DNA from: Eubacteriaceae bacterium Marseille-Q4139
GTDB lineage: Bacteria; Bacillota; Clostridia; Lachnospirales; Lachnospiraceae
Reading direction: 5' to 3'
Length of the DNA: 64,000 nt
Assembly: GCA_018223415.1 (NCBI GenBank)
Contig: JAGTTQ010000001.1
Location: 118,153-182,152 of the forward strand
Below the pieces are notes generated by a model that saw nothing but the letters and a program-made list of their open reading frames with translations, had not been told where the DNA came from and did no database searches. Positions within the stretch are counted from its first letter, which is position 1; every line of letters begins with the position of its first letter. The position numbers and the translations under genes are program-made. Below are positions 33,990-42,664 of this stretch, one piece after another.

Positions 33990-35600
33990 TTATTCCGGAA
34001 CCGTATCTCCGAAAACCCGCAGAAAGGCCAGGGCGCAGGCCATGAGAAGAATCCCGACCGGCAGCGCAATCCACGGCGTCTGTACAAAACCTGCCGCAAG
34101 GTAAGTGACAAACGAGACGGCCGCCGCTGCTGCCGCGTAGGGAAGCTGCGTCATCACGTGGTTCACATGCTCGCACCTGGCCCCGGCCGAGGCCATAATC
34201 GTCGTGTCAGAAATCGGCGAGCAATGATCGCCGCAGACGGCCCCTGCCATGCAGGCGGAAATGGAGATAATCATAAGCTCCGGATTGCTCTTTTCAAACA
34301 CAGATACCACAATGGGAATCAGGATGCCGAAAGTCCCCCAGGAGGTGCCCGTCGCAAACGCCAGGAAACAGCCCACCAGGAAAATAATGGCCGGAAGGAA
34401 ATTGAGAAGTCCTTTCGCGCCCTCTTCCACCACACCTGCCACATAAACATTGGCGCCCAGGCTGTCAGTCATGGCCTTTAACGTCCATGCAAAGGTCAGG
34501 ATCAAAATGGCCGGAACCATGGCCTTAAAGCCCTCCGGAATGCAGGACATGCAGTCGGAAAAGCTTAAGACGCGGCGCACCTGGTAAAGGAGAACCGTAA
34601 TCACCAGGCCGAAAAAGCTCCCAAGCGTAAGGCCCAAAGAGGCGTCGCTCTGGGAAAAGGCCGTCACGAAATCCGTCCCGGAAAAGAAGCCGCCGGTGTA
34701 CAGCATCCCGATGATACAGCAGACAATCAGGGAAAAAATCGGGATCAAAAGATCCATAACCGCCCCTTTTCCGGACGCTGCTTCCTTTTCCGCCTCCTCA
34801 TAGGGACGGCCGGGCGTCGTAAAAAGATCGCCGTTTATGGCGTTTAATTCATGACGTCTCATGGGCCCGAATTCCACGCGCATGGCAATCATGGAAACCA
34901 TCATAAAAAGCGTGAGAATCGCGTAAAAGTTATACGGGATGGCCCGGATAAAAATGGAAAAGCCATCCTCGCCTTCCACAAAGCCGGTCACGGCCGCCGC
35001 CCAGGAAGAAATCGGCGCGATGATGCAGATAGGCGCCGCCGTGGCGTCGATCAGGTAGGAAAGCTTTGCCCTGGAAATCCGGAATTTGTCCGTAACCGGG
35101 CGCATGACGCTTCCGACGGTCAGGCAGTTAAAATAGTCGTCGATGAAAATCAGGACGCCGAGAAGCACCGTCGCAAGCTGCGCGCCGGCACGGCTCTTAA
35201 TCCGCTCCGCGGCGAACCGTCCGAAGGCGGCCGAACCGCCGGCCTGGTTCATCAGGCAGACCATGGTGCCGAGGATCACAAGGAACATCAGAATCCCCAC
35301 GTTGTAGCTGTCGGAGAGGACATTTATCAGCCCGCCCTCAAATATGTGCGTCACAGCCATCTCAAAATCAAAGCCGGAATAGAGGACAGCCCCCACCAGG
35401 ATCCCCAAAAACAGCGAGCTGTACACCTCCTTCGTGATAAGCGCCAGACAGATGGCCACCACAGGCGGCAAAAGCGCCCAGATCGTCGCGTAGGTTCCCG
35501 GCACGTACGCTTCTGCCCCGTCCGCAGCGAACGCAGTCGTGCAGAAACATGCGGAAAGAAGCGCCGAAGCCAGAACCAACCGAAACAGTTTCTTCTTCAT
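33990..35600 (-). CDS. NhaC-family transporter under a lysine riboswitch (probable lysine carrier)
   Basis: A 536-residue polytopic membrane protein of the NhaC antiporter superfamily. The conserved region FIDDYFNCLTVGSVMRPVTD (about residues 153-172) and ATAAPICIIAPISSWAA (about 187-203) is present, and the C-terminal half repeats a similar pattern (CGDHCSPISDTT). An N-terminal cleavable-like signal precedes the first helix. The leader holds a lysine riboswitch and terminator, so expression should fall when lysine is plentiful. Lysine-responsive NhaC-type genes are known as predicted lysine transporters; this fits better than sodium homeostasis. It converges with the ABC exporter, 3 bp apart. 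Confidence 0.88.
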   Translation of the reverse strand: MKKKLFRLVLASALLSACFCTTAFAADGAEAYVPGTYATIWALLPPVVAICLALITKEVYSSLFLGILVGAVLYSGFDFEMAVTHIFEGGLINVLSDSYNVGILMFLVILGTMVCLMNQAGGSAAFGRFAAERIKSRAGAQLATVLLGVLIFIDDYFNCLTVGSVMRPVTDKFRISRAKLSYLIDATAAPICIIAPISSWAAAVTGFVEGEDGFSIFIRAIPYNFYAILTLFMMVSMIAMRVEFGPMRRHELNAINGDLFTTPGRPYEEAEKEAASGKGAVMDLLIPIFSLIVCCIIGMLYTGGFFSGTDFVTAFSQSDASLGLTLGSFFGLVITVLLYQVRRVLSFSDCMSCIPEGFKAMVPAILILTFAWTLKAMTDSLGANVYVAGVVEEGAKGLLNFLPAIIFLVGCFLAFATGTSWGTFGILIPIVVSVFEKSNPELMIISISACMAGAVCGDHCSPISDTTIMASAGARCEHVNHVMTQLPYAAAAAAVSFVTYLAAGFVQTPWIALPVGILLMACALAFLRVFGDTVPE

Positions 35601-35659
35601 ATTTTTGTACCTTTCTTTTCAGATTCCTGAACACTTTCCCGCAAAATTCCCCGGAAAAG

Positions 35660-35708
35660 AAAAAAGCACCGCAAACGACAGTCCCCGACGGAAAACGCGT
35701 TTGTGGTG
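35660..35708 (-). terminator. Riboswitch-controlled intrinsic terminator
   Basis: On the minus strand CACCACAAACG (35708-35698) pairs with CGTTTGCGGTG (35678-35668) with one mismatch, followed by CTTTTTT (35667-35660). It lies between the lysine aptamer and the NhaC-type gene, the expected place for the expression platform. Confidence 0.85.
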
Positions 35709-35738
35709 TAAGATACAAAAAATAGAAACCAACAGCAC

Positions 35739-35902
35739 AGATAGCGCTCCACGTTACGTGACAGTCCGCCGCATATTCTGCGTCGGCCCAGGAAATCCAG
35801 CCTGACCCGGCATGAATCCCTTCGGCAGTCTCCCCTTTCCCAGAAACAGCGGGTCAGCCAAACGGCTCTGGTACTCTTGAAGCCTGCGCCTCTATCATCT
35901 TC
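35739..35902 (-). ncRNA. Lysine riboswitch (L-box)
   Basis: Conserved L-box blocks appear in order on the minus strand: ATAGAGGCGC, AAGAGTACCAGAG, AAAGGGGAGACTGCCGAAGG, then CTGGATTTCCTGG, then GGACTGTCACGTAACGTGGA followed by GCGCTATCT, which closes the basal helix. These are the five-way-junction core elements of the lysine aptamer. The 470-bp gene-free interval 35601-36070 is thus a regulatory leader plus the upstream terminator. When lysine is bound the terminator should form. Confidence 0.93.
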
Positions 35903-36016
35903 ATTGTCTGCTTCGTCTGCAAACAGCTTGTTCAGTTCCACGCATTATAGCATGTCTCCCATGCCGCGTCAATGCAAAAATCCGGTTTCCTGAAAATTCC
36001 GGTTCTATGAAAAGTC

Positions 36017-36054
36017 AAAAAGGGGAGTCTCCCGACACCTTCCGGGAACTCCCC
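36017..36054 (-). terminator. Terminator of the M20 peptidase gene
   Basis: Minus strand: GGGGAGTTCCCG and CGGGAGACTCCCC pair (36054-36022) around a short loop, followed by TTTTT (36021-36017). It ends the peptidase transcript before the riboswitch leader. Confidence 0.88.
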
Positions 36055-36070
36055 TCTCCAAATTCAGCCC

Positions 36071-37324
36071 TTATTCAATCACACTGTCCGCTGCCTCTGT
36101 CCCGGCGCATAAAAGCGCAAGAAGAAGCGTAAGCTGGCAGCCCTTATAAGCGTCCTCAACCTTAAACTGCTCGCTTAAAGTATGGGCCATGGAGTCATAA
36201 TCGGCGCCCATCCCCAGGCACACGGCCGGAAGCCCGGCCTCCAGCGCGCGGTTGCAGTTGGTGGATCCGCCGTTTCCAAGCTTCGGCTCCATTTCTTCGC
36301 CGCCGATATATTTGGAAGCCGCCATGGCAGCCTCCACGATGGGCGCGTGGGCATCCTGGCCGCCTGCGTTGACATCGCAGATATGCTTCACATCATACGT
36401 GATCGTATCCTGTCCCCAGCGGTCGGTCTCCTCTTTGCAGGCCTCCTCGATAGCAGCGAAAATCCTGTCACGAAGCTTTTCAAGCTCCTCCTGGGAATTG
36501 GAACGGAAATTGAAGCGGATCTGAGCCGTAGGAACAATGGCATGAACCGATTCAAAGCTTCCGGCATGGAAGTTCGTCACGGCAAACGTCGTCATCGGCT
36601 CCTTCGGAACCTGGAAATCGGCGATCTTGGAAATCGCCCTGGCAGCCGCGTGGAGCGGGTTTGCCACCTTTCCGAACATTCCGCAGGCATGTCCGCCGAT
36701 TCCGTGGAAGTTGACCTCATAGGTCTGGATGCCTGTCGCCTCGTAGACGATCTCCTGATAGCCTGCGCCGTCCACGGAAATGCTGGCTTCAAGCTCCGGA
36801 TGATGATTGACGTAATACTGCATGCCCTTTAAAGCGCCGGTTCCTTCCTCCTGAACCGTGCCCACAAAGTGAATATCGCCCTTTGTCTGGATTCCCGCGG
36901 CATTTAACGCCCGAACCGTAGAAAGGACAGCCGCGCAGCCCCTTGTGTCATCCACAATTCCCGGGCACTTGATGTAGCCGTCCTCGCGGACGATCTTAAG
37001 CTCCGTATCCAACGGAAATACCGTGTCCATATGGCCTTCTACGAGCGTCGTCTTTCCGCCGCCGGTTCCCTTCCGGATTCCCACGCAGTTCCCGTACTCA
37101 TCAATATGGCAGTCCGTAAGCCCCTCTTCCTTAAACATTTCCAGCATTCTGGCGGCCTTCTCCTGCTCATGGTAGGTGGGCGCAGGAATGAGCGTCAGTT
37201 CGATCTGCTTCTCGATGACCTTCTCCTGATCCTCCTCCATAAAGGCAAGAGCTTTCTGCACATCGGCATTTTCCGTCAGAGCCTTTAATTTTTCCTGAAT
37301 CTTTTCCGATACCTGATATTCCAT
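36071..37324 (-). CDS. M20-family metallopeptidase
   Basis: A 417-residue co-catalytic zinc peptidase or amidohydrolase of the M20/M25 family. VEGHMDTVFP (about residues 95-104; zinc His and catalytic Asp), GIVDDTRGCAA (bridging Asp, about 122-132), TVQEEGTG (catalytic Glu pair, about 153-160) and DGAGY are visible. A dimerisation lid (about 200-320) follows, and the last His is in SMAHTLSE. Cytosolic, no signal peptide. Substrates are probably di- or tripeptides or acylated amino acids. GGAGG precedes the ATG. It is preceded by the S9 peptidase gene on the same strand about 80 bp away; co-transcription is possible. Confidence 0.92.
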   Translation of the reverse strand: MEYQVSEKIQEKLKALTENADVQKALAFMEEDQEKVIEKQIELTLIPAPTYHEQEKAARMLEMFKEEGLTDCHIDEYGNCVGIRKGTGGGKTTLVEGHMDTVFPLDTELKIVREDGYIKCPGIVDDTRGCAAVLSTVRALNAAGIQTKGDIHFVGTVQEEGTGALKGMQYYVNHHPELEASISVDGAGYQEIVYEATGIQTYEVNFHGIGGHACGMFGKVANPLHAAARAISKIADFQVPKEPMTTFAVTNFHAGSFESVHAIVPTAQIRFNFRSNSQEELEKLRDRIFAAIEEACKEETDRWGQDTITYDVKHICDVNAGGQDAHAPIVEAAMAASKYIGGEEMEPKLGNGGSTNCNRALEAGLPAVCLGMGADYDSMAHTLSEQFKVEDAYKGCQLTLLLALLCAGTEAADSVIE

Positions 37325-37405
37325 TTTTGCAGTTCCTCCTTATTTTCTGTTGATTTTTATGGTTTTGCAGCCGGCAGAAGGGAATTCTTCTGCCGAAAAC
37401 AATTC

Positions 37406-39328
37406 TTATTTTAAGTAGGTATCCATCCAGCTTAAAATCTCTGCCATGCGGTCGATGCGGTTTTCCGGTTTTCCGCTTCTGGAAAGCTCATGGTTTTCCC
37501 CGTGGAACAGGCACATTTTTGCCGGACAGCCATTCCTCTTTACGGCGCTGAACATGGCAAAGCCCTCGGCCATGTAGCAGCGGTAGTCCTCGTCAGAGTG
37601 GATAAAGAGAATCGGCGTTTTGCAATTTTCCGCAAACTGAAGCGGTGACTGCTTCCAGAGCAGATCCAGGTTATTTCTCGTATTTCCGCCCAGATCCATC
37701 AAAACAAACGTGTGGCCGATGTCGGAGCTGTGCTCGTAGGAAACCCAGTTGCAGATGGATCTCTGGGACGCGGCAGCCGCAAACCGGTCCGTATGGCTGA
37801 CGATCCAGTTTGTCATGTATCCGCCGTAGGAGCCGCCGGTCACGCCGACACGCGTTTCATCAATCTCCGGATACCGCTTTAACACCTCGTCGGTAAATTC
37901 CATCAGATTATCATAGTCAATCGTCCCATACTTTCCGTCCACATCGCCGAAGTCGGCGCCGCGTCCGTCGGAACCTCTCGGGTTGCAGAAAAAGACAAAG
38001 TATCCGGCAGCCGCCCACACCTGCATTTCATGATAGTAGACATCGGAAAAGGCCGAGCGGGGGCCGCCGTGGATATTTAAAATCGCAGGATACGATTTCC
38101 CCGCCTCATATTCCGTCGGCTTCATGACCCATCCGTGGATCTCATAGCCGTCCGTTCCCGTATAGGAAAAAGCCTCTGGAACCGATAAGGCATACTCGTT
38201 TCCGAGCCAGTCGTTAAAATGCGTCACCTGCTCTCCGTCGATAAAAAGCTCGGAAAGCGCCAGGCCGCGGAATTCACAGGTCGCCAGGTGTCCGCCAGAA
38301 ATGTCGAAGCTGTCGCAGGCGCTCCCTTTCGTCAGCGGGCCGGAAATGGTTCCGTCCTTCTTTAACTTATATAAATAGGAATAGTCGCCTGTGGTGGAGG
38401 TAAAATAAAGCTCGCCGTCCACGGCCTTGCGGGTCTGGCCGGAACCGTACTTTGAATCCGTGCCGACGGATGAGCCCACGGAAGCGTCAAACGGCGCAAA
38501 AAGCGAAAGTGTGCCGTCCTCCAGATTCAGCTTATAAAAATCACAGTATTCGTTATATTCCCGCTCCGACGGCGGCAGAGCCGAGACAATGGCTTCCCTC
38601 CCGCTTAAAAGCTCCAAAACATCTGTCCGCATGGTTTTCGGAGCAATCATGGTTTTCGTCTCTCCCGTCTTCATGGAATAGAGATAAACGCCCGGCTTCG
38701 GCCCCTGAACCTCATCCTTCCACCGGTAACCGCGGTAAAGGATCTGATCCCCAAACACCGAATACGCCGTGCAGTCCGTCCATTCGTCCGTTACCCAGGA
38801 AAGCGTTTCCGCGTCCCGGTCATAGACGGCAAGCCGGTTTCTCCTGGCGTTTGTAAAGCCGCGGCCGTTGCTCCAGAACGGAAGCTCGTCAATGACTTCA
38901 TAGGAAGCTTTCCGCGTTTCCTTATAATTGTCAAAGGGGATCATGAAAAGATAGCGGTTCCGAGAAAGCGTGCGAACCGAAGTTACCCTGGCGGGCACAG
39001 AAAAAGCCTCCAGAGCCTCGCCGCCGCAGATGGAGATTTCATAGAAAGCCGTAGAATCTTCGCTGCCGCCTGATGTCCTGCGGCCCTGTCCGGCCGTGAA
39101 TAAAAGCGTCGTGTCCGAATTCCAGGCATACGTTTTCACATCGCCGCCGGAAGTCAGTTTGAAAAGAGTCTTCGTCTCCAGCCTGTAAACATACAGGTTC
39201 CCGTGGTATGTATTCTGCTCCCGGTCTGCCGTCGTCACAACAAAAGCCACCGCCGAACCATCCGGAGAAAAATGAGGATTGCTTACGAACTGGAACTTAA
39301 GAAAGGTATCAAGTTCAATCTTATTCAT
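37406..39328 (-). CDS. S9-family prolyl-oligopeptidase-like serine peptidase (first)
   Basis: A 640-residue cytosolic peptidase of the acylaminoacyl-peptidase/S9C type. An N-terminal beta-propeller (about residues 1-390, WD-like repeats such as NPHFSPDGSAVAFV) filters short peptides. The C-terminal alpha/beta hydrolase holds GGSYGGYMTNW (nucleophile Ser, about 497), HSDEDYRC (Asp, about 581) and HGENHELSRSG (His, about 613). It is a close paralogue of the gene at 40607. Copy B of the leader hairpin element lies 36 bp upstream of its ATG. Confidence 0.94.
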   Translation of the reverse strand: MNKIELDTFLKFQFVSNPHFSPDGSAVAFVVTTADREQNTYHGNLYVYRLETKTLFKLTSGGDVKTYAWNSDTTLLFTAGQGRRTSGGSEDSTAFYEISICGGEALEAFSVPARVTSVRTLSRNRYLFMIPFDNYKETRKASYEVIDELPFWSNGRGFTNARRNRLAVYDRDAETLSWVTDEWTDCTAYSVFGDQILYRGYRWKDEVQGPKPGVYLYSMKTGETKTMIAPKTMRTDVLELLSGREAIVSALPPSEREYNEYCDFYKLNLEDGTLSLFAPFDASVGSSVGTDSKYGSGQTRKAVDGELYFTSTTGDYSYLYKLKKDGTISGPLTKGSACDSFDISGGHLATCEFRGLALSELFIDGEQVTHFNDWLGNEYALSVPEAFSYTGTDGYEIHGWVMKPTEYEAGKSYPAILNIHGGPRSAFSDVYYHEMQVWAAAGYFVFFCNPRGSDGRGADFGDVDGKYGTIDYDNLMEFTDEVLKRYPEIDETRVGVTGGSYGGYMTNWIVSHTDRFAAAASQRSICNWVSYEHSSDIGHTFVLMDLGGNTRNNLDLLWKQSPLQFAENCKTPILFIHSDEDYRCYMAEGFAMFSAVKRNGCPAKMCLFHGENHELSRSGKPENRIDRMAEILSWMDTYLK

Positions 39329-39363
39329 GGAAGGCCTCCCTGTATCAAAGAATTATTTTCATT

Positions 39364-39457
39364 CTACCATGTCCGCTCCGCGGCCACGGTGCCTCCGGCG
39401 GAACTTAGCGCCCGGATTTCTGCGGTGAACGCAGAAACCGGTATGCGCAGGTATCAT
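39364..39457 (+). repeat. Leader hairpin element, copy B
   Basis: The hairpin 39407-39448 reads GCGC-CCGG-A-TTTCTGCG-gtgaa-CGCAGAAA-CCGG-tat-GCGC and is perfect in its paired parts. On the minus strand the element follows an extended -10 motif, TGGTATGAT (39481-39473), and precedes the S9 peptidase ATG. A second short inverted repeat (GGTATCATGTTC and GAACATCATACC, one mismatch) abuts its distal end. Confidence 0.75.
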
Positions 39458-39510
39458 GTTCATGTTAGGAACATCATACCATATTTTCTGAAAATAAGGA
39501 ATAGGTCATG

Positions 39511-39650
39511 AAAAAAAGTGTGCGCCGCGGCGCACACTCGCGCCGGAGCGCGGCTGCGCCAGCAGCCATATTCCTCTGCGCGAAGTGCGCATCCTCGCGG
39601 AGCGTTTTATTTCATAGGACGCAATTTCCTATGAAATAAAAAAGAATCTC
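39511..39650. terminator. Palindromic terminator and cluster of GC-rich hairpins downstream of yebC
   Basis: GTGTGCGCCGCGGCGCACAC (39518-39537) is a perfect 20-bp palindrome followed on the minus strand by seven T (39517-39511). Between it and yebC lie further hairpins, including GCTGCGCCAGCAGC and a perfect 12-bp stem TATTTCATAGGA / TCCTATGAAATA (39608-39638). No frame of interest is present; the 370-bp interval 39329-39698 is a terminator-rich region plus element B. Confidence 0.7.
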
Positions 39651-39692
39651 CCGCCGCCGCATGTTCCATGCCTCCGGTAGGAGATCCCAGTT
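39645..39692 (-). terminator. Terminator of the yebC gene
   Basis: Minus strand: GGGATCTCC and GGGAGATTC arms enclose an inner GCATG-gaa-CATGC hairpin and are followed by TTTTTTA. It lies 7 bp beyond the yebC stop codon. Confidence 0.75.
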
Positions 39693-39698
39693 TTCGTT

Positions 39699-40427
39699 TT
39701 ATTCGTCCCAGTTGTGGTACACGGCCTGGACATCGTCGTCCTCGTCGAGGAGATCAAGAATCCGATTCATCTTCTTGATGGCATCCTCGTCCGTAAGCTC
39801 CACCCAGTTCTGGGGGATCATCGTCACGTCGGCCTGCATCATCGGGATTCCTGCCTTCTCCAGAGCCTCGCGCACAGCGCTGAAGGAATCCGGATCCGTC
39901 ACGACCTCGTAGCTGTCCTCCTCCTCGGAGAAGTCCTCGGCGCCGGCGTCGAGAGCCGCCATCATTAACTCGTCCGCATCCATCTCGCACTCTTCCTTGT
40001 CGATGATGATCTGGCCCTTCCTGTCAAACATGAAGGAAACACTGCCCTGGGCGCCGACGTTTCCGCCGCCCTTCGTGAAGGCGCTTCTCACATTGGCCGC
40101 CGTCCTGTTTTTGTTGTCTGTGAGGGTATCGACAATAATGGCAACACCGCTCGGGCCGTACCCCTCATACGTGAGGTTCTCGTAATTTACGGCTCCCAGG
40201 TCGCCGGCTGCCTTCTTGATTCCGCGCTCAATCGTGTCGTTCGGCATGTTGTTGGCCTTTGCCTTCGCAATGACGTCGCGGAGCTTGCTGTTGTTGGCCG
40301 GATCAGAACCGCCCTCTTTTACTGCAACGGCAATCTCTCTTCCGATCACCGTAAAGATTTTCCCCTTTGCAGCATCATTTTTCTCTTTCTTATGCTTGAT
40401 GTTGGCAAATTTGGAATGTCCTGACAT
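39699..40427 (-). CDS. yebC: YebC/PmpR-family regulatory protein
   Basis: A 242-residue protein of the YebC/TACO1 family, linked to transcription control and to translation through proline-rich stretches. MSGHSKFANIKHKKEKNDAAKGKIF is the diagnostic N-terminus, followed by GGSDPANNSKLRDVIAKAKANNMPNDTIERGI and GYGPSGVAIIVDTLTDNKNRTA. The ATG at 40427 is chosen because GGGAG precedes it and homology starts there; a longer frame has no family match. It ends in an acidic segment (LLDEDDDVQAVYHNWDE). It lies between two paralogous S9 peptidase genes. Confidence 0.96.
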   Translation of the reverse strand: MSGHSKFANIKHKKEKNDAAKGKIFTVIGREIAVAVKEGGSDPANNSKLRDVIAKAKANNMPNDTIERGIKKAAGDLGAVNYENLTYEGYGPSGVAIIVDTLTDNKNRTAANVRSAFTKGGGNVGAQGSVSFMFDRKGQIIIDKEECEMDADELMMAALDAGAEDFSEEEDSYEVVTDPDSFSAVREALEKAGIPMMQADVTMIPQNWVELTDEDAIKKMNRILDLLDEDDDVQAVYHNWDE

Positions 40428-40542
40428 CTCGTTTCGCTCCCTTTCTATCTGCTGTCCGTCTTTATTTTCCGTGCATTCCGCACAAAAGTCCGTCAATCTT
40501 AAATATTCTAGCATTATTTTTTTAAGAAGGCAAGAGCTTTTC

Positions 40543-40570
40543 TTGACACCGTTTTGCGTCATGTTATAAT
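40543..40570 (+). promoter_or_regulatory. SigA promoter of the second S9 peptidase gene
   Basis: TTGACA (40543-40548) and TATAAT (40565-40570), both consensus, with 16-bp spacing. AAGAAGGAG lies just before the ATG at 40607. Strong expression is likely. Confidence 0.85.
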
Positions 40571-40606
40571 AGAGGTATAAATTTATCGAAAAAAGAAGGA
40601 GACATT

Positions 40607-42541
40607 ATGAAGAAGATTGAAATTGATTCCTTTCTCCAGTTCCAGTTCGTAAGCAACCCGACATTCTCCCCTAACGGAAGATATGTCGCCTTCGTTGTAT
40701 GCACTGCTGATAAGGCAGACAATACATACAAGGGAAACCTCCATCTTTACGATCTGGAGAAAAAAGAGGTGCGCCAGCTCACAAGCGGCGGCGACGCCAA
40801 GTCCTATGTATGGACGGAAAACAACACCCTTCTTTTCCCGGCATCCAGAAATCCGGAGAACAAAAAGAAGGCCGAAGCCGGCGAGGAGATCACTTCCTTC
40901 TATGAAATCTGCCCCTGCGGCGGAGAGGCCGCCGAAGCCTTCACCGTACCGCTTAAGGTGACAGGCATCCGCACCCTGACGGGCGGCCGCTATCTTCTCA
41001 CCTCGCTCCACGACAACCATAAGGACATCCGGAAGAAATCCTATGAGATCATCGACGAGCTTCCGTTCTGGGGAAACGGCCTCGGCTTTACCAACGCCAA
41101 GAGAAACCGCTATTCCGTATATGATGCAAATACCGGGGAGAACACCTTCCTTGCCTGCGAGTGGACCGACTGCACACAGGCTTCTGTGTACGGCGACCTG
41201 ATCCTCTACCGCGCATATCCCTGGAAAGATGGTGTTCACGGCCCCAATGCCGGCCTTTACCTCTACAATATGGCCGACAAGACCACGAAAACCATGCTGG
41301 AGCCGGATACCATGCGTACCGGTACCTTTGAGCTCTTAAATGACAAGGAGGCCATCGTTGCCGCCGCCGACAACAGCTACAAGGATGCGACAAAATACTG
41401 CGACTTCTACAAGTTAAACCTGGCGGACGCCTCCCTCACATTCTATCTTCCCTATGACGCCTCCATTGGAAGCGGCTCTGTCGGTTCCGATGCCAGATAT
41501 GGGGCCGGTCGGGCGCAGAAGGCCATGAACGGTGATTTTTATTTTATCTCTACTGTCAATGATTATGCACACCTTCTCAAGCTGGACAAGGACGGCAAAA
41601 TCTCCGAAAGCCTTACAAAGGGCAGCAGCTGCGACAGCTTCGATATCAACGAAGACCATCTTGTAAGCTGCGAGCTCCAGGGCATGAAGCTGGCCGAGCT
41701 CTATCTTGACGGGGAGCAGATCACACACTTTAACGACTCTTTCACAAATGAATATTCTGTCTCTGTCCCGGAGGCTGTCACCTACACAGGCTCCGACGGT
41801 GTGGAAATCCATGGATGGGTATTAAAACCTGCCGGCTATACGGAAGGGACATCCTACCCTGCCATTCTCCATATCCATGGCGGCCCGCGCACCGTATTCT
41901 CCGATGTTTACCATCATGAGATGGAAGTATGGGCCAATGCCGGCTATTTCGTTCTCTTCTGCAACCCGAGAGGCTCCGACGGCCGCGGAACCGACTTTGG
42001 CAATATCAACGGCATTTACGGCACCGTTGACTATGTAAACCTGATGGAATTCACCGACGAATGCCTGAAAAAATATCCGGACATCGACGAGAAGCGCCTC
42101 GGCGTTGCCGGCGGCTCCTACGGCGGCTTCATGACAAACTGGATCATCGGCCATACCGACCGGTTCGCCGCTGCCTGCTCCCAGCGTTCCATCGCCAACT
42201 GGGTTTCCTTCGAGCATAACTCCGATATCGGACATACCTTCACGCCCAATAACCAGGGCACGATCACGCGGGAAAACGTGGAGCTTTTATGGAAACAGTC
42301 CCCGCTCCAGTATGCGCCGAACTGCAAGACACCGACCTTATTCATCCACTCCGATGAAGACTACCGCTGCTATATGGCAGAAGGCTTCGCCATGTACAGC
42401 GCCGTAAAGAGAAACGGCGTTCCGGCAAAGCTCTGCCTGTTCCACGGCGAAAACCATGAGCTCTCCCGCTCCGGAAAGCCGGAAAACAGGATTGACCGCA
42501 TGACGGAAATCGTAAACTGGATGGACACCTATTTAAAGTAA
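40607..42541 (+). CDS. S9-family prolyl-oligopeptidase-like serine peptidase (second)
   Basis: A 644-residue paralogue of the peptidase at 37406, with the same N-terminal propeller and catalytic hydrolase domain: GGSYGGFMTNW (Ser), HSDEDYRC (Asp), HGENHELSRSG (His). The two proteins share most of their sequence, including LPFWxNGxGFTNAxRNR and QYxPNC/QFAENC regions, so they derive from a duplication that now flanks yebC in opposite orientation. It has a strong promoter and its own terminator. Substrate split between the two copies is unknown. Confidence 0.94.
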   Translation: MKKIEIDSFLQFQFVSNPTFSPNGRYVAFVVCTADKADNTYKGNLHLYDLEKKEVRQLTSGGDAKSYVWTENNTLLFPASRNPENKKKAEAGEEITSFYEICPCGGEAAEAFTVPLKVTGIRTLTGGRYLLTSLHDNHKDIRKKSYEIIDELPFWGNGLGFTNAKRNRYSVYDANTGENTFLACEWTDCTQASVYGDLILYRAYPWKDGVHGPNAGLYLYNMADKTTKTMLEPDTMRTGTFELLNDKEAIVAAADNSYKDATKYCDFYKLNLADASLTFYLPYDASIGSGSVGSDARYGAGRAQKAMNGDFYFISTVNDYAHLLKLDKDGKISESLTKGSSCDSFDINEDHLVSCELQGMKLAELYLDGEQITHFNDSFTNEYSVSVPEAVTYTGSDGVEIHGWVLKPAGYTEGTSYPAILHIHGGPRTVFSDVYHHEMEVWANAGYFVLFCNPRGSDGRGTDFGNINGIYGTVDYVNLMEFTDECLKKYPDIDEKRLGVAGGSYGGFMTNWIIGHTDRFAAACSQRSIANWVSFEHNSDIGHTFTPNNQGTITRENVELLWKQSPLQYAPNCKTPTLFIHSDEDYRCYMAEGFAMYSAVKRNGVPAKLCLFHGENHELSRSGKPENRIDRMTEIVNWMDTYLK

Positions 42542-42555
42542 TCGGAATACAGACG

Positions 42556-42593
42556 AATCCGCCCCGGCTAAAAAGCATGGGGCGGATTTTTTT
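42556..42593 (+). terminator. Terminator of the second S9 peptidase gene
   Basis: AATCCGCCCC (42556-42565) pairs with GGGGCGGATT (42579-42588), continuing into a run of T to 42593. Confidence 0.92.
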
Positions 42594-42608
42594 CGTCTCC
42601 GCATAGCG

Positions 42609-42637
42609 GAAAAAAGGGGCTGCCCGCCGGCAGCCCC
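42609..42637 (-). terminator. Terminator of the AbgT gene
   Basis: Minus strand: GGGGCTG (42637-42631) and CAGCCCC (42622-42616) pair around CCGGCGGG, followed by TTTTTT (42615-42610). Confidence 0.9.
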
Positions 42638-42664
42638 AGATAATTCAGATCAGAGCATTTAAAA

